Source: Cynocephalus volans
Lineage: Eukaryota; Chordata; Mammalia; Dermoptera; Cynocephalidae
Assembly (NCBI RefSeq): GCF_027409185.1
Contig: NC_084463.1
Span: forward strand, 71,843,852-71,907,851
Length of the DNA stretch: 64,000 bases
Reading direction: 5' to 3'
Position 1 is the stretch's first letter. Every line of letters begins with the position of its first letter. A program made the translations under genes and the position numbers. The notes below the pieces were generated by a model, which ran no database searches, was not told the origin of the DNA, and saw only the letters and a program-made list of their open reading frames with translations. Positions 1 through 11,215 of this stretch are shown here, one piece after another.

Positions 1-1187
1 TAGCATTTTATTGGTTGTTTGGTTGTCTTAGGTGTCTTTTGTTCCTTGCTTTCTGATTTACTGTTTGTTTTCTGTGTTTGTTGGTTCCTTAGGTTGTAGA
101 CAGTGTTTTTGTTAGCTTGTTTTCTCTTCATGAATGCCATTTTTATTATACTAGCGGGTTTAGATTTTTCTTGGGTTTTTATGGCAGTGGTAGTTATTTT
201 TCAGGAACCAAACCCAGTACTCCCTTGAGGATTTCTTGTAAGGGTGGTCTTGTGGTAGTGAACTCCCGCAGTTTTTGTTTGTCTGAGAAATATACTATTT
301 GCCCCTCATTTCGGAAGGATAGCCTTGCAGGGTAGAGTATTCTTGGCTGGCAATCTTTGTCTTTTAGTATTTTGAAAATATCATCCCATTCCTTTCTAGC
401 TTTTAGGGTTTGTGATGAAAAGTCTGATGTTAACCTGATTGGGGCTCCCTTATAGGTGATTTGACGCTTCTCTCTTGCAGCTTTTAAGATTCTCTATCTC
501 TGAGTTTTGCCAATTTGACTATGACATGTCTTGGAGAAGGTCTTTTTGGGTTGAATATATTTGGAGATCGTTGAGCTTCCTGGATCTGAAGATCTGTGAT
601 TTTTCCTATACCCGGGAAGTTTTCTGCCACTATTTTGTTGAATATGTTTTCAATGGAATCTCCATTTTCCTCCCCTTCTGGAATACCCATGACTCAGATA
701 TTTGATCGCTTATGGTTGTCTGATATCTCTCTCAGGTTTTCTTCCATGTCCTTGATTCTTTTTTCTTTCTTTTTGTCTGCTTGTGTTATTTCAAACAGCC
801 CATCTTCAAGTTCAGAGGTTCTCTCTTCAACTTCAACAAGCCTGCTGGTTAAACTCTCGTTGTGTTTTTTATTTCGTTGAATAACTTCTTCAGTTCAGCA
901 AGTTCTGCTACATTTTTTTTCAGGACATTGATTTCCTTGTACATTTCCTCTTTCAGATCCTGTATACTTTTCCTCATTTCATCATGATGTCTAGCTGAGT
1001 TTTCTTGTATCTCATTCAGTTTCCTTAGAATTATCACTCGAAATTCCTTATCAGTTATTTCAAGGGCTTCTTGTTCTATAGGATCTAGATTTTGAGATTT
1101 ATTAACTTTTGGTGGTGTACTTTCTTGATTTTTTGTATTTCTGATATCTTTTTTTTGGTGTTTATTCATTGTGGCAGAGGGTTTCAC
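1..1187 (-). mobile_element. LINE-1 fragment: ORF1 region (runs off the window)
   Basis: Minus-strand translation from 1187 gives a charged coiled-coil segment (EEMYKEINVLKKNVAELAEL). A second frame at 690-484 gives the RRM-like part (GIPEGEENGDSIENIFNKI, RPSPRHVIVK). A further piece to about 200 matches the ORF1 C-terminal domain. The reading frame is broken between these blocks, so the RNA-binding protein is not made intact. ORF2 would begin beyond the left edge. Confidence 0.88.
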
Positions 1188-1189
1188 AG

Positions 1190-1685
1190 TCCACCGGTTT
1201 GAGACTAATGACTAACTAGGATGTTGCTGTGGTTGCCAATTTCGTATGGCTCCCTCCGTGACTGCTCAGTTGGCCTCTAGTGCCTTGTGTGTGTGGTTGC
1301 CTCGGGTCTTGGGCTTCTCCGGGGAGTCACCTTTCTGGTCAGCTTGGACTCTGCTGTGCTGGTGGATCACGTACCACAGGGTGCGTGATCTCTGTTGAGC
1401 TTTCACTTCCTGTGCAGGACTTCTCCCTGTTCCGTGTGCTCTGGCCCAGGCTGTTAGATCGTGCAGTGGCGACCCCACCGGGTGTGTGGTTTCTGTCGAG
1501 TCTCCGCCTCCCTGGCCTCACGTCTCCCCACTCTGTGCGCACTGTGCTGGGCTGGGGCGTGTCTTCTGCACCCCTTGTCTATCAGCTGGGCCTTCAAGAC
1601 CCTGCTCGGCACCGCCTCGCCCAGGAAGTCTACCAGGTTTCTGCTAGGCACGGACGACCGGTCTCTCTGGGTGCCTTATTTTTTA
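1190..1685 (-). mobile_element. LINE-1 5' UTR (GC-rich)
   Basis: This GC-rich, CpG-bearing stretch lies immediately upstream of the minus-strand ORF1 remnant and is far richer in G+C than its neighbours. It is read as the 5' UTR/promoter of the same L1. It supports overlapping open frames on both strands that look like no protein and are compositional. Confidence 0.65.
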
Positions 1686-2615
1686 ATTGCGTTATTTGTT
1701 TTTATTTACTGTTAAGTTGTTTGAGTTCCATGTATTTTCTGGATATTAATCCTTTGTTGGATGCATAGTTTGCAAATATCTTCTCCCACTCTGCAGGTTA
1801 TCTTCTTGCTCTGTTGTTTCTTTTGCTGTACAGAAGCTTTTTAGTTTGATATATCCCATTTGTTTATTTTTCCTTTTGTTGCCTGTGCTTTCAGGGTCAT
1901 ATTTATAAAGTCTTTTCCCAATGCTACTTCCTGAAGGGTTTCGCCTATGTTTTTTTTAGGAGTCTTATAGTTTCAGGTCTTATATGTAAGTCTTTAATCA
2001 ATTTTGAGTTGATTTTAGTATACAGTGAGAGGTACAGGTCTAGTTTCATTCTTCTACATATGGATGTCCAGTTTTCTGAGCACCATTTGTTAAAGAGGTA
2101 GTCTTTTCCCCAATGTGTGTTCTTGGTTCCTTTCCTGAAGATCAGTTGGCTATAAGTTTGTGGGTTGATTTCTGGGTTCTCTATTCTGTTCCATTGGTCC
2201 AATTGTCTATTTTTATGCCAGTACCAGGCTGTTTTGGTTACTATAGCTTTGTAGTATAATTTGAAGCCAGGTAGTATTATGCCTCTGGTTTTATTTTATT
2301 TTATTTTTTGCTTAGATTGCTTTGGCTAGTCAGGGTCTTTTGTTGTTCCATATAAATGTTAGGATTTTTTTTTTCTATTTCTGTGAAGAATGTCATTGGT
2401 ATTTTGATGGGGATTGCACTGAAACTGTAGATCACTTTTGGTAGTATGGATATTTTCGCTATGTTAACTCTCCCAAACCATGAACAATGAATATCTTTCC
2501 ATCTTTTTGTGTCCTCTTTAATTTCTTTCAGCAGTGATTTGTAGTACTCGTTATAGAGATTTCTGTTGGTATTCTGATTCCCACTAGATTGTGCCCTTTT
2601 CATCTCTGTATTCAC
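1686..2615 (-). mobile_element. LINE-1 ORF2 3'-half fragment
   Basis: The minus strand encodes broken ORF2 pieces: [17 protein letters not shown] then [17 protein letters not shown] (2615-2301), and [20 protein letters not shown] with [19 protein letters not shown] (2202-1945), continuing degenerate to about 1690. There it abuts the 5' UTR of the L1 above, so two L1 pieces are joined head to tail. Confidence 0.88.
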
Positions 2616-3723
2616 ATACCCCTATTGCTTAACACTGTAATAGAAACTCAGTAAACATTAAGCTAATTGTTCATTTAATTAACTTGGTCAATAATTAGGC
2701 TGAGAATTTTATTAAAATTTTCATAAATAATTTAAGTTTCTGAAAGCATAGAATCAAAGCAATTAAAAAACAGCAACACAGACAGGTGGAAAAAATGTAT
2801 TAGGCTAAGAGCTAGGACACTCAAATTCCAGCCCCAGCTTTTTAATAAACTAGTCACTAAACTTCTCTTGGTCTAAGTTTATTCTATCATTAGAGATCTG
2901 TGTTGAACAGTTTTCTAAGGTCCATTAGAATTCCAAAACATTATTTGAGGCTAACTAGCACAGGTCTCCCAATTCAGATGAAGAAGTTACAGTCTGTAAA
3001 TAAACTTGGACAAAATGCAGACACGTTTAATATGTCTCACCGAGGATTTGCAGTTCAGCAAGTAACTAATCCTGTATGATTTGTCTTTGACAATACAAAA
3101 GTGCTCATCTCATCATAAATTACATAACCTTACACTATACATCAGACCACTACAAAAGGCTTTTCTGGTGAACATAGTGCCTATAAAAATATTGCCACCC
3201 AATGTGAGCAATATCAGCCAGAGAGAGGAAAATGCTGAGCAGAACATATTCTGCATGACCGTCTCCCCATTTACTTTCCACATGAGTGTGCCATATAATC
3301 TAGAATTTCCAATAGAGAGATTACAAAGGCTTCTGAGATGATAATTTGAATTTTCCCATGATAATGATTTCCCAAAATAACAGGGGACCTTAGCCAACCC
3401 CATCCCCCAACTGTCTGAGAAGGAAGGTGAGTTAGAGATCCTCTGTAAATGCACCCAAGTTATTGTTAAATGATCAGTCCAGCATTCTGAAATTTTTATC
3501 CCAGAACCGTACTTGACTTCAGAATCACATAATCTTCCATTTTTCTACAGGAATCTCTCAATCTTCTATAAATTTTTCTTTATGTGTCACAATTTTTTAT
3601 GATCTAAAAAATCGTCGGCATATTATGAATCATAGAGATTACCATCTTAACCTACAATAGTTGGTACACACAGAATGAGTGTCTGTGTTTGCTATTGAGT
3701 TTTTGGATTTCACTGTCAAAAAC
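2616..3723. other. No gene seen
   Basis: This is AT-rich unique-looking sequence. Short open frames on both strands near 3081-3454 overlap each other and show no family resemblance or codon signal. Nothing else is recognisable. Confidence 0.5.
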
Positions 3724-3731
3724 TTATCACC

Positions 3732-3873
3732 AGGCCGAGCCCGTGGCGCACTTGGGAGAGTGCGGCGCTGGGAGCGCAGCGACGCTCCCGCCGCGGGTTC
3801 GGATCCTATATAGGAATGGCCGGTGCATTCACTGGCTGAGTGCCGGTCACGGAAAGGAAAAAAAAAAAAAAAA
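3732..3873 (+). mobile_element. tRNA-Ile-derived SINE, copy 1
   Basis: A GC-rich tRNA-like body carries a Pol III B-box-like GGTTCGGATCC and a second tRNA-like half, ending in poly(A). It is flanked by perfect 8-bp target-site duplications TTATCACC at 3724-3731 and 3874-3881. It resembles tRNA-Ile SINEs described in colugos. The many CpGs suggest a fairly recent insertion. Confidence 0.88.
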
Positions 3874-4174
3874 TTATCACCTAACTAACGGCTTTTACCT
3901 TTCCATACTATGGATCTAAGGATCCTCTGAGTTTATACTAATGAGCTAGCTCTTAGCTCCAGGAATCCTCATAGGTTCTCACAGCTGATCTTTAAAATAA
4001 TCTCACTCCATATCCTCAATTTATAGAAAGTGAAATTGAAACCCAGACAAAGTGTTAAATTTAATTTAGATTGATTATGATCAGAACAAGCTTTTCTATC
4101 CTATAACCTTTTGTCAGAATGCAGTCTCTCGAAATCAGGCTGTGATCTAAAATAGTGCTTTGTTATGTGTTTAC

Positions 4175-5315
4175 CATCAGAATATTTGGTCCAGTCCTCC
4201 TCCATATCAAAGTGTCCAGCTACAAAAGCATGGGCTATGACTTTACCTCTACCATCAAAAGGTTTGGGATCTCCATGATCTTTTTAAAAAGAAGAGAAAA
4301 TTAGTCCTCTGTACATGCTATCTGTCTTGCCAAATGATGCAGATGAAGTCCAAATTTTTACCTCTGGATGCAGAAAGCATCATAATGTCAGCCTTGCCTT
4401 CATTAATCTTTATGAGGGGTCACATCACTGCATACTTGAAAAGCTTTCTGGATGTCATCGTCAACATCCTCACGCTTCATTTCAAGATGTAATTGTTGAT
4501 TCCACTTCACCAAAAAGAGAAGGAAATACATATAGAAACCACGTGTTAATTGTGTCTTCTCACAACACTTCCTTTCTGCTAGCACCATTGGAGAATGAAT
4601 CATTTCATAAATCAAGAGTCCAAGTGAGAAAAACTTGCTTCATTCACTTCAGAAACATTTTTGTTGGACACTTTTCTCCTTAAACAAAACCTGGTCTAAT
4701 TTCATCTTACTTATGACTTCCGGGTCATCATTATGAAGACTTTATTCCCTAGAAGCCTACACCTTTTCCTCCTGTGCCCTGACTTCTGCATTTATCCATC
4801 ATGACTACTGTAGTTGAACTCTCTCATGTCTCTAATTTATATTAGATTCAGCTTTATTGTCCTTTTATTGGCAGCTTTGAGTGAAAATACCCCCCCTCAT
4901 AGTGATAATGAATTATACACAGAGATGGTGTTAACAATTGAGGGAGGCCCTTATTGAGGGAGGCTCTTTATCTACTTCCAGATTTAGGACTATATCTAAG
5001 TAGTCAAGTTTGTAGAAGTCAGACCTATGGGAAAGTAGAAAAATAACATGGCTACATACACTTCCATTACCTGTAGGTGAGAGAACGTTTATGCCATACT
5101 AGCCTCCCTGGGAATGTACTGAAAGGCTGAATGTCAGGCACTCCACACCGAGGTGTGTGTGTCATCTCCAGAGTAGATGTGTCCAATTGCCCAGTCACTT
5201 TTAGCCCCAAGAATTGCTGTGTTTTCTGGATTTTTTCCTCAAAGTTCCTACTGACTTCCATTTTTGTCACTGGTGTTCTTGCCACCTTGAGGCCATACAA
5301 GGTTCCCAACTACAT
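4175..5315 (-). pseudogene. MMP12-like pseudogene, exons 2-4, inverted
   Basis: Three consecutive MMP exons are recognisable on the minus strand. Exon 2 (5315-5071) is exactly 245 bp, the family length, with an intact acceptor and donor. It encodes KVTGQLDTSTLEM followed by PRCGVPD, closest to MMP12 (macrophage elastase). An in-frame TAG at 5312-5310 replaces an early residue. Exon 3 (about 4501-4362) has lost its acceptor AG and carries frameshifts on both sides of KREDVDDDIQKAFQV. Exon 4 (4279-4175) has usable splice sites but lacks 21 bp, removing seven residues of the Gly-rich metal-binding loop. I found no exon 1 and none of exons 5-10. It runs opposite to MMP1 and MMP10, so it is an inverted, partial segmental copy, not a retrocopy, since introns remain. 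Confidence 0.9.
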
Positions 5316-7100
5316 CTGGAAAAAATAAATTCAGTGTGTAAGTAGACTTGAGAAAGTTTCTTTTGGGAGCTCTGCATATATATATCTCAACCACACATTG
5401 ATGTTTTTGAACCAGGAATTTTGCACATATTACTCACAACTTCGTTTATGGTTGCTTGGACAATTAGATTACAATGAGAAAAAATTTTAATTATTTGTGC
5501 TATCAAAGACATGTCATAAATGATTAGCAAGATTTATTCCTGGAAGCCCAGTGGAAACACTGTCTGTTTCTACTTCTTCAAATTGTTTTTATTCTTAAAA
5601 TCAATTTATGCTTCTAGCATACCATGGTATTCAGTAAACAGCAAAATTTTTGTTAGGATGCATAAATTATTTATTTAAGTTGGGATAAAAATTTCTTGAT
5701 GAAAAACCCACATCTTAAGAGAATGAACAACTATGTTAAATTCGAAGTTTAAATAATCATAGACAATAGGGAGATCAAACTCTTAATTAGGGAAAAATAC
5801 ATTAAGAATTTTTTAAAATTCTAATTTTTAGAAAATGCCTATGAAGAAGTATCTGGAGTGAGTGAGGGTAAGGGGAGTGTGTTTCAGTTATCATGGCAGC
5901 TTGAAGTGGTTAAATTGGTCAAGCCATTGTACAAATCTCAGGTTATTAACTGGCATTAAGTGATTAAGGAAAACTACCAGAACAAAAGTGAACTTCACTT
6001 ATATTGTACTGATGTTTTTTGGCCAAAGCTTTTTAGTAGAAGAGACAAATTCATTCTGCTATTTTATAACACTTTCGAAACCAACACTTTTTTTTATATT
6101 CTTCTTTGGCAAAGAAAAATTTAATGCTGAAAGTATATTGCCTCCTAAACTTGTTTTCAACTAGTTCTTTTCAAAATAAAATTGGTTCATGCAATAAATC
6201 TTAAAGACAAAAACCAGGCTAGATAAATACTATAGTGTCAATACTTCAGCAAATGCCACATAATGTTCTTTCTGGCTTATAGGGTTGGTCAGAAGAACAG
6301 CTCCAGAAACAGTGATCTGCTGGACCATTGTCAATAGAAGAAACTTCACTGTGAACTACTCCTGAACGGTTTACACAATTCACACTATGTAAATATCCCT
6401 CTTTACATAACCCTTAGACCAGGCACTGTGAACATAAAATCTTTTGAGTGACTCAAAATTGATATCCTTTGATTATCTCAAAACATGCAAACAGAAGCAT
6501 GATCTTATTCAATCAGTAATGGGCCAATGAGCATCTAACCCATTACTCATTTAGGCATTTCAGAGTATATTTCTTCAAAATGATAAATAAACTGCTACTT
6601 ACACCCACCCTAAAATATAAGCCTTTGTAATAGAAATACCAAGCACCTAAAATATAAATATCACTCAAAATATATTTTAAGTAACCTTAGTATTTTCAAT
6701 TTGTACTATAATCCTTTTATTATATTTACTATAGAAAAATCAGTTTTTAAAAGTAAATAAAAATGATTAGATAAATAAAATTCTTGTTAGAATAAATAAA
6801 TCCTCTCTAAGCTGAATGTAGCTCCCTAGAGAACTGTGCTATAGAGATTTCATATTTAGCAAGAAAAAGTTTATAACATCATGATGCATCTATGTTTGTT
6901 CTATGTGTTTTATAGGCTTAGATCCTGATTCTTTAACTTGACATTGTCAGCTATCTGAGCTGAAGCCCAATCCCAAATGGTACCTGGATAGAGAGATTCC
7001 AGAGACAAACTTCCTCTACCTCCCAAATCATCTAGAGGTGGCAGCATGAGAATACACAATTTTCCACTCTGGAAGTTAGGAAAAGTTTGTGTAGGGGCCA
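5316..7100. other. No gene seen
   Basis: AT-rich sequence upstream (in the minus sense) of the MMP12-like pseudogene. I looked for a leftover exon 1 or MMP promoter on the minus strand and could not recognise one. No other feature is supported. Confidence 0.4.
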
Positions 7101-7885
7101 AGGGAAAAAATTCCCTTCAACACCCTGAATGTTCACTGAAAACTCATCTAATAAATACAGATTAATATGAAGAAAAGGGATAAAAATTTTTATTGAATTA
7201 CAGTTTTACATAATACAGGAGCCTTCAGAATAAAGACCTAAAGATATAGAAAAAACAGTCTATTTTTCTGATAGGTTCTAGGAAGCAGGCACAGCCATGT
7301 AGAAATATGATTAGACAAGAAAAGTATGATATAATGCTGATAGATTAAGCAAGGAAACCCAGCAAGGCCTGAATGTTCAGATTCTACTTGGCCTATGAGG
7401 CATTCATTCCTCCAAGATATGGGACAGGACCCTTTCTGGAATGTTAGTCTCATGACCTATCATCAGACAAGGTAGGTCAGAGAATTTCTTATGGACAGCT
7501 CCAAGACAGAAAGCCCGGGACAGAAATAAGAGAATAATTTTGTCTTTATGGCAGGCTTTTGGGGAAAGGGTTCTGGTTTTTGACAACAATATATTGTAAG
7601 TCAATAATGGTGCTTGGATTTAAAATATTTCAAGATCCTTATCATGTTCTGTAGGAAAGTTAGCATAATTTAGACTTTGTTAGATAGGCATTGTGAAATT
7701 TTAAGGATTATCACTAAAAGAGAGAGAGAGAGACAGGAGATGCAGCTAATATCTTCTAAGTCGGAATTGTGAAATAAATATAGAGTAATAAAACCAAAGA
7801 CCAGAAAAGTCAGTCTATCAAAAAAAGAGTGAAAATGCATAGATTAAAACCACAGATACAAATACACAAATTAGATGAATAGATT
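7100..7885. other. Probable old interspersed repeat, unclassified
   Basis: The texture (palindromic start GGGAAAAAATTCCC near 7102, mixed-composition tract to about 7620) suggests a degraded transposon, but I cannot assign a family. A short (GA)n run lies near 7719-7731. No coding signal is seen. Confidence 0.35.
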
Positions 7886-7889
7886 AAAA

Positions 7890-9560
7890 GCACAGATCAA
7901 GACTGTATAAATGAATCCAAATATGTCAGTTATCACAGTAAGTGTCCCTGCACTACACTCACCAATTACAGGATGGAAAGATGCTAGGTTACACTTCAAA
8001 AAGAAAGAAAGACATAAAGAGAATCAGCTATTTAATCTTTCTCTAAAACTTGATGAAAAATTTAAGAACATGTAAAAGTTGAAAAAGGAAAGATATAGCA
8101 GGCAAATACTCACCAAAAGAAAGCTAAGATAACCATTTTTAATGTAGATAAAATATACTTGAAGGGGAGAAAAAACTTTATAGGGGAAGAGAGAATATTT
8201 CATAATGATAAAATTTTCAATTCATGATTACAATATAAAATTTCTGAACTTATTTGTTCCTTATAAGATTGCTTCAAAAAATTTAAAGCAAAAATTACTA
8301 AAACCGAAGACAAATAAATACACTATTGGATGGCGAATTTCAACACATATTTCTCAATTTCTGATAGGTCAAAAAGACAAAAAATATATATAGTAAAAAA
8401 AAAGATAAAATTTTGGCAACACAATTAACAATCTTGATATTACTCACAAATATGGAACTCTCTATTTACAATTAAGAATCCTGATTAACCCAAGCACACG
8501 TGGAAGCTTTATAAAAATTGGCTGCATTACTAGAGCTTTTTAAAAGTTACAAATGTTATCATTTCTATGCAATTAAGTAAAAAATAAATAACAAAAGAAT
8601 AAATATTAAAAACCCAATATATTTGGAAATTTCTTCTGACACTTCTAAGCAGAAGCTGACGTATACAGTTGTGCAGGTTGCATACTGCACAAGGACCCTC
8701 TACATGAAGGATGCCATTCACATTATAGTCATTTGAGATCTGCATATTTGTTACAATAATTTTCTGTTGAAGAGAAATAATGGGTCTTCAATAATAGCAG
8801 TCTTTTTCTTTTCTTTTTTATTTTTCATAATTGGGATTTTGTTGGTTGTGCTGTGTGCACTTTTTTGTCCAACAATTCATCCTTCGCTTCTGCCTTTTTT
8901 GGCTTTGTTTCCACTTTTGCAAGAGCAGGTTTGGCTGACAACCACGCCAGTCTCCTCTTGGGCTTTTCCTTCACTGCACTTTCCGCTGAGCTGACCTTTC
9001 TCTTGGGCATCTTGGCGGTGGGAGGGAGTGTGCCTGGTGCCCTCCAGTGGCGGTGCACCCAGAGCCTATTGAAAACTGGGCTATCTCGCCAATGCCGCAC
9101 CTTCCCTTTTTCTAACTAGTGTGAAGACACCACGTGGTCTCAGGGCAGCACTGCTTTTAAAAATACTTGAGTCCAAGAAGAAAATATTACAGTATCATTC
9201 ATTTCAAGGACACTAAAAATACTACATATCAAAACTTATAGAATGCATGAAAGAGTGATTTAAATAAAATGTGTAGTCTAAAGACTAATTTTTTTTTAAA
9301 AAGCTGAATATTAACAAGCACCTAACTTTAGAAGTGAGAAAAAATCCAATACTGAATCCAAAGAAAGTAGGAAGAGATAATAAATATGTGTAAAAATGAC
9401 ACAGAAATAAAAGATACAAAAATTTAACTAACAAAATATAGATTTGGTTTTATAAAAATAATGACAAAATGAAAATCTTCTTGTGATATTAAGAAAAAAG
9501 AAAAAACCACAAATATTATTGAGAATAAAAAAAAAGACATAACTAAAGATACTGCAGATA
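7890..9560 (+). mobile_element. Old LINE-1 ORF2 fragment, interrupted by the HMGN1 pseudogene
   Basis: The plus strand from about 7890 to 8640 follows the endonuclease part of an ancient L1 ORF2 nucleotide sequence, for example ACTTCAAAAAGAAAGAAAG, then TTTCATAATGATAAAATTTTC and CAATATATTTGGAAATT. The sequence from about 9160 to 9480 continues the same ORF2 further downstream. Between them sits the HMGN1 retropseudogene. All frames are closed. Family assignment is by remembered consensus and is approximate. Confidence 0.65.
8855..9115 (-). pseudogene. HMGN1 processed pseudogene (5' part)
   Basis: Reading leftward, a GC-rich 5'UTR-like stretch leads to an ATG at 9010-9008, then MPKRKVSSAES and PKRR with SAKPALAKVE, KPKKAEAKD and DKKV. 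This matches the N-terminal half of HMGN1, the small nucleosome-binding HMG protein, without introns. Homology stops after DKKV. A short unrelated stretch and an A-rich tail (minus strand, about 8828-8803) follow, so the acidic C-terminal half is missing. The copy interrupts an old L1. It cannot encode a complete HMGN1. Confidence 0.85.
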
Positions 9561-9564
9561 TTTT

Positions 9565-10800
9565 TTAAAAATTCTTAAAACTTTTTAAGAGAAAGTATAG
9601 AATATTACTCTATATTCTTTTTCTTCTATTCTATACTGTCCTTAAAACTTTTTAAGAGAAAAAATTCTATACTCTGTTTTATTTTAAAGTTTTGTAGAAA
9701 AATATAGAGAACAATATTCTAAGGATTTGTGATAGAAAGGGACTTCTAAACATGGCATTGTAGAAGAAACTAACTAATTTGACTACATTAGAATTAATTT
9801 CAAGATGATGTCAGCTGGGATGATGGAGGAAGACCTTCAAAACACATTTGCCCATTAACACCCATGATAATGCTCTTTTAACATGTGCTTATTGAATGCA
9901 GTAGTGATTTTAATAAAGTTTACTCCTGAAAAAAATAACATAGTCTCATCACAGCCCAAATCCTTACACAATCTAGCTGTGAAATGAAGGTTTGTGGTGC
10001 TTCAAACAGTTGAAACCTGCAGTTTGATACCACACCCTCATGCCTGTCTGGTCCTCAATAAGACTATGTACAGTTTGTGCAGCCACTCAAAGAACAAACC
10101 TTTGATTAAAAGCACATTGATGCAAGAGTCAATCAAGTACTATAGAGCCCCAAACTAAATGGTTCAATACATAAGCTACATGTATTGACATTTATTATTT
10201 GATTCTCTAGTGACTTTTAAGAGTTGGTTCTTACCACATAAACCCTTTAGAGGCAAAATTCACATTTGAGTTTTGTCTCAGTTCAACAATGATGAAGTTC
10301 GCAGTCGTACTCCCAAAAGTGATATACAGCGTCGCTACGTTATTATGTTCAAGGTTAAGAGCAATGCATATTCTATTTATGCATTTTACTACAGCTTTAC
10401 ATGTTCAACTCATGATTTAAGATCTCTAGATTTTCATTCCTCAAAACTGCCTGAAGACACAGTGTGACACAGACAAGATTTCTGTTTCTCCGTCTATTTT
10501 CTTCAAGCAGAAACTTTTCCCAAGTGTCTGCATGTGCTAGACAGGGAATTTTTAAGCAAGGGGACCGGAATGACAAAAAAGTCTAAACCACAAGTTTCAT
10601 CTGGTAAGTTTTACATTAATCATTGCAAGCTGGACGGTATAAGAATGTGGCTTTTTTTATGGGGTGAGGGGGGAGAGGGGGGGCTGTGCTCAAAAAGTCT
10701 GAGTCTTGGTGTGGAAACAGCAGCTGGCTGTCCCACCACAGCTTACTAGCAGTGGGACTGTCAGGGAAGTCGTGACTGGGGAATATGACTTGTTTACCTA
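9565..10800. other. No gene seen; small repeats
   Basis: A 21-bp sequence beginning CTTAAAACTTTTTAAGAG occurs identically at 9574-9594 and 9641-9661, with inverted AGAATATT/AATATTCT-type motifs between. A G-rich run lies near 10664-10683. The rest is AT-rich with no recognisable gene. The stretch 10530-10800 may belong to the WTAP retrocopy 3' end. Confidence 0.45.
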
Positions 10801-11215
10801 CCAGGCACTCAGTTCATTTGGGGCTCGTTCCAGTTGGTTTTGAGCTGTGCCGGCTCCACTTTCATATTTGGGAAAAACAAGTTGATGGCTGGGTGTGCCA
10901 TTGTTGATCTCAGCTGGGCAACGTTAGGCTGCTGCACTTGCCTGCGGTATTGGATTTGAGTAGCAATCTCTTGTCCCTTGGCTGCTAATCGCATGACAAG
11001 GATGTTTTCCTGCGTGCAGACTCTTCTGTTGCTGCTTTAGCTTTTCTTCAGCCTCCCTTAAGCCAGTTCCATCACCGGGGTTGAGATCTGGGTCTTGCCC
11101 TGGAAGCTTGCACATGTGTTTCACATTGTCTTAGAATGAACCAATCTCATGTCATAACTTTGAAGTCTGTCTCACTTCATCAAACATTTTTGGGAAGAGG
11201 GTTTAGTTGATCGTG
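10800..11215 (-). pseudogene. WTAPP1: WTAP processed pseudogene (WTAPP1-like)
   Basis: On the minus strand, sequence equivalent to the WTAP start (about 11214, ATG changed to ACG) runs through LPK and TDFKVM equivalents, then GLREAEEKLKQQQ and TQIQYRRQVQQPNVAQLRST, to NEPQMN at about 10809. WTAP is the regulatory subunit of the m6A RNA methyltransferase complex. The coding exons are joined without introns, with frameshifts and stops, so it is a retrocopy. It ends where the short WTAP isoform diverges. Human WTAPP1 lies in this same MMP cluster. The symbol is assigned by similarity plus position, so orthology is an inference. Confidence 0.82.

Noticed and set aside
1280-1768. 162-codon open frame in GC-rich sequence
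   Set aside because: It lies antisense to an L1 5' UTR and crosses into ORF2 debris. High G+C lengthens chance frames.
3732-3873. Functional tRNA-Ile gene
   Set aside because: It has a tRNA-like B box but also a dimeric body, a poly(A) tail and target-site duplications, which mark a SINE. The cloverleaf stems are not maintained.
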